From: an uncultured Muribaculum sp.
GTDB taxonomy: Bacteria > Bacteroidota > Bacteroidia > Bacteroidales > Muribaculaceae
Assembly: GCA_910589555.1 (NCBI GenBank)
Contig: CAJUTE010000041.1
Coordinates: forward strand, 1 to 24,420
Reading direction: 5' to 3'
DNA length: 24,420 nucleotides
Shown here: positions 22,434 through 24,420 of the stretch, in pieces
Layout of the letters: each line of letters starts with the position of its first letter
Position numbering within the stretch: position 1 is the stretch's first letter
Notes under the pieces: model-generated
Databases searched by the model: none
The model's input: only the letters and a program-made list of their open reading frames with translations
Told to the model about the DNA's origin: nothing
Made by a program: the position numbers and the translations under genes

Positions 22434-23127
22434 CAACACACCACGGCACGCCGACATGATGATAAAGGTGTGCGGAATGCGGGATCCCCGCAATATCGCC
22501 GATGTCGCGTCGCTCTCCCCCATGCTCATGGGATTTATATTCCATGAAGGCTCACCACGAAACGCAAAGGGGCTTTCGCCGGAATGCGTGAAATCTCTGC
22601 CGGAATTCATCCGCCCTGTCGCAGTCACGGTCAACAAGTCTGATTCCGAAATCATGGATATATGCGAAGCCTACGGGTTCAAGATAGTCCAGCTCCACGG
22701 AAACGAATCGCCGGAGCAATGCCGCCGACTCAAAGACAGCGGGCTTACAGTGTTCAAAGCCATAGGGCTGAAAGATGAATGCGTGGACATAGAGCGTGTG
22801 TCGGCTTACGAAAACGCCGTGGATATGTTTGTATTTGACTACAAATGTGAGTCGCATGGCGGATCAGGGAAAAAGTTTTCATGGGATATTCTCGCCGACT
22901 ATCCTTTAAAAGTACCCTATCTTCTGAGCGGCGGCATAGGTCCCGATGATGTCGACGCGATAGTCGCCGCCATGCGTCCCGGAATGGCGGGCATCGATAT
23001 AAACAGCAGGTTTGAGACCGCCCCGGGCATCAAGAATCTCAGCAAACTAATCAACTTTATCGTATCACTCCGTAAATTTAACGAACATGAACCGAATTCA
23101 ATCCCTTTTTGGGAAAAAGCAAAATAA
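22420..23127 (+). CDS. trpF: Phosphoribosylanthranilate isomerase
   Basis: A 235-residue TIM-barrel enzyme (222 if started at the ATG at 22459) that carries out the Amadori rearrangement of phosphoribosylanthranilate. The conserved first strand MIKVCGMRDPRNI (catalytic Cys18 in this numbering), VQLHGNE in the middle, and VFDYKCESHGGSGKKFSW with SGGIG near the end are all typical. The start is uncertain: the 22420 ATG overlaps trpC, while 22456 or 22459 match the usual family start better. The C terminus runs 41 bases into trpA, so the pair is probably translationally coupled. Confidence 0.93.
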   Translation: MALTDNTPRHADMMIKVCGMRDPRNIADVASLSPMLMGFIFHEGSPRNAKGLSPECVKSLPEFIRPVAVTVNKSDSEIMDICEAYGFKIVQLHGNESPEQCRRLKDSGLTVFKAIGLKDECVDIERVSAYENAVDMFVFDYKCESHGGSGKKFSWDILADYPLKVPYLLSGGIGPDDVDAIVAAMRPGMAGIDINSRFETAPGIKNLSKLINFIVSLRKFNEHEPNSIPFWEKAK

Positions 23128-23866
23128 CATACTCTCAGTGTATTTCACAGCCGGTTTTCCGACTTTAGATTCAACAAAACCGATCATCGAAGCTCTCTCG
23201 CAGGAGGGGATTGACATGATCGAGATAGGCGTGCCTTTCTCCGACCCGATGGCTGACGGTCCTGCCATACAGCACAGCTCCACAGTCGCGCTGCGCAACG
23301 GCATCACCCTCCCCATTCTACTTGAGCAGGTAAAAGAAGCACGGAAATCGGTAGCTGATGTACCCTTTATTCTTATGGGATATCTGAATCCCATACTGCA
23401 ATATGGCATTGAAAATATATTCATTAAATGTAAAGAGGCGGGAATAGACGGAATGATTATCCCCGACCTTCCTTTCGAGGAATACATGAATGTATATAAG
23501 CCGCTGTGTGACAAATATGATATTCCGATGATCATGCTCATCACGCCCGAGACATCGGAGGAACGTATAAAACTTATCGATGAGAATTGCGACGGTTTCA
23601 TCTACATGGTGTCGTCAGCCTCCACCACCGGAACCAAGGAGAAGTTCAATGACGAGCAGACGGCATACTTCAAAAAAATCAACGGCATGAATCTAAATCA
23701 TCGCCGACTTATAGGATTTGGCATCTCCAACAAGACGACAATGACGCAAGCCTGCGAAAATGCGTCGGGAGCAATCATCGGGTCATTTTTTATAAAATGC
23801 CTTGAAGCCCACCCCGAAGATTTCCTCGCAGCGGTGAAACAATTGAAAAAAGCCATAGGAATATAG
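23087..23866 (+). CDS. trpA: Tryptophan synthase alpha chain
   Basis: A 259-residue TIM-barrel subunit that splits indole-3-glycerol phosphate to indole, which passes to TrpB. The catalytic Glu46 (DMIEIGVPFSDP) and Asp57 (PMADGP) match Glu49 and Asp60 of E. coli. The flexible loop with VSSASTTG and the phosphate-binding GFGISNK and GAIIGSFF are present. The length is normal. It is the last gene of the operon; no clear terminator follows it, only a weak palindrome ACGGG-ATC-CCCGT at its end. Confidence 0.95.
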   Translation: MNRIQSLFGKKQNNILSVYFTAGFPTLDSTKPIIEALSQEGIDMIEIGVPFSDPMADGPAIQHSSTVALRNGITLPILLEQVKEARKSVADVPFILMGYLNPILQYGIENIFIKCKEAGIDGMIIPDLPFEEYMNVYKPLCDKYDIPMIMLITPETSEERIKLIDENCDGFIYMVSSASTTGTKEKFNDEQTAYFKKINGMNLNHRRLIGFGISNKTTMTQACENASGAIIGSFFIKCLEAHPEDFLAAVKQLKKAIGI

Positions 23867-23980
23867 ACGGGATCCCCGTACCGGCAACGATGGCGGCTTC
23901 GTGTTGGTGGTCTGTGCACATTGATTAAAGGACCAATTTCAAGCAGTCTTTCAGGTCATTTCCTGAAACTTAGCGAAGTA
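23867..23980. other. Spacer after trpA with a small hairpin
   Basis: No gene is supported. TTTCAGG (23949-23955) pairs with CCTGAAA (23962-23968), loop TCATTT, but no T run follows, so it is a poor terminator. The trp operon may run on into the MITE. Confidence 0.4.
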
Positions 23981-23983
23981 TAA

Positions 23984-24329
23984 GAGGGTGTTTAACTATA
24001 AATGTTAACCCGTGGGTTCCGTATTTCGGAGCAGATTTTATGCTGAGTTGAGGGAGTGCACTTGATGTACACGACTGAAACAAAGCTTAAAAGATGCCCG
24101 AAAGACGGAAAGACGGAGGTAACTTTTACAGATTTAATGCGTCCTCATCATAAAGATGATAAACTCTAATGAAATCTAATGGAAGTATAATACCATCGCA
24201 TCGGTTTCTCTTTGGTGCTTATCCCTAAACTCTTCGGTCGAGTGCCAAAGGGCACACTCCCTCATCGCTACGGAATAATCCCTCAAAGATAAACCGCCCA
24301 CGGGTTAACATTTATTGTTAAACACCCTC
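23984..24329. mobile_element. 346-base MITE-like element
   Basis: The 33-base terminal inverted repeats (GAGGGTGTTTAAC at each end, 23984-24016 and 24297-24329) differ at one position. A TAA duplication flanks them (23981-23983, 24330-24332). The element is too small for a transposase. A TNA duplication and these ends suit an element moved in trans by an IS5-group (IS1031-like) transposase; that assignment is from general knowledge. A second conserved block, GAGGGAGTG, lies exactly 66 bases in from each end. A 34-codon ORF (24065-24169) is present, of doubtful meaning. Confidence 0.8.
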
Positions 24330-24332
24330 TAA

Positions 24333-24420
24333 CTTCGGGCGACTCCATCTGCTTCCGCTGTCGTTGTCGGTCGGGTTCTGCGGGCGAGGTGCCTATCGGA
24401 GTACTCCAACGGATCCGTGC
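24333..24420. other. Unassigned sequence at the window edge
   Basis: It is GC-rich. Two minus-strand frames are open from the window edge into the region before the MITE, but neither product is recognisable. It may be the 3' end of a minus-strand gene that starts outside the window. Confidence 0.2.

Noticed and set aside
24333..24420. Rest of a gene disrupted by the MITE
   Set aside because: Two minus-strand frames are open but neither gives a recognisable protein and the stretch is too short to judge.

Overview
The window comes from a Bacteroidales chromosome, most likely Muribaculaceae or a close relative. Four signs support this: promoters of the Bacteroidetes type (TAnnTTTG at -7, in three cases with TTTG 19-20 bases upstream); small NVEALA-type secreted proteins next to a 6-bladed beta-propeller lipoprotein; DUF4293 and SPOR genes of the usual Bacteroidetes form; and a trp operon in the order B-E-G-D-C-F-A. 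The species call is inference, since no search could be run.

Layout. Positions 1-2812 (minus strand) hold a tight five-gene operon of exported proteins: a small secreted protein with an apparent frameshift, a thioredoxin-like/DUF1573 lipoprotein, a cysteine-rich NVEALA-type peptide, a propeller lipoprotein, and the start of another lipoprotein cut by the window edge. Upstream on the same strand (2943-4676) is a lipoprotein/TPR/transmembrane/HTH protein that looks like a one-component membrane regulator. Between them, directly at the operon promoter, lies an exactly symmetric four-half-site sequence (2874-2918). This is the best candidate for an undescribed system. Next come folE and a SPOR gene (minus, shared promoter), rnz-tadA (plus, overlapping ATGA, apparently leaderless), an initiator tRNA-Met (minus), and serC-serA (minus).

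An intact IS4-family insertion sequence (about 9912-11226) splits an array of 9-base repeats and carries a hairpin around its transposase start codon. Then follow gdhA (minus), a Spy/CpxP-like exported protein (minus), a DUF4293 membrane protein (minus) divergent from an ABC-F ATPase with a degenerate second ATPase domain, a Dabb-family protein, and an IS200-type Y1 transposase followed by a large inverted repeat.

The right third is the complete trp operon (17178-23866). It has a consensus promoter, a 21-codon leader peptide with three Trp codons, and alternative RNA pairings ending in a terminator: a textbook transcription attenuator. The seven genes supply every step from chorismate to tryptophan, and serA/serC in the same window begin the route to serine, the co-substrate of tryptophan synthase. 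Downstream is a 346-base MITE-like element with 33-base terminal inverted repeats and a TAA target duplication.
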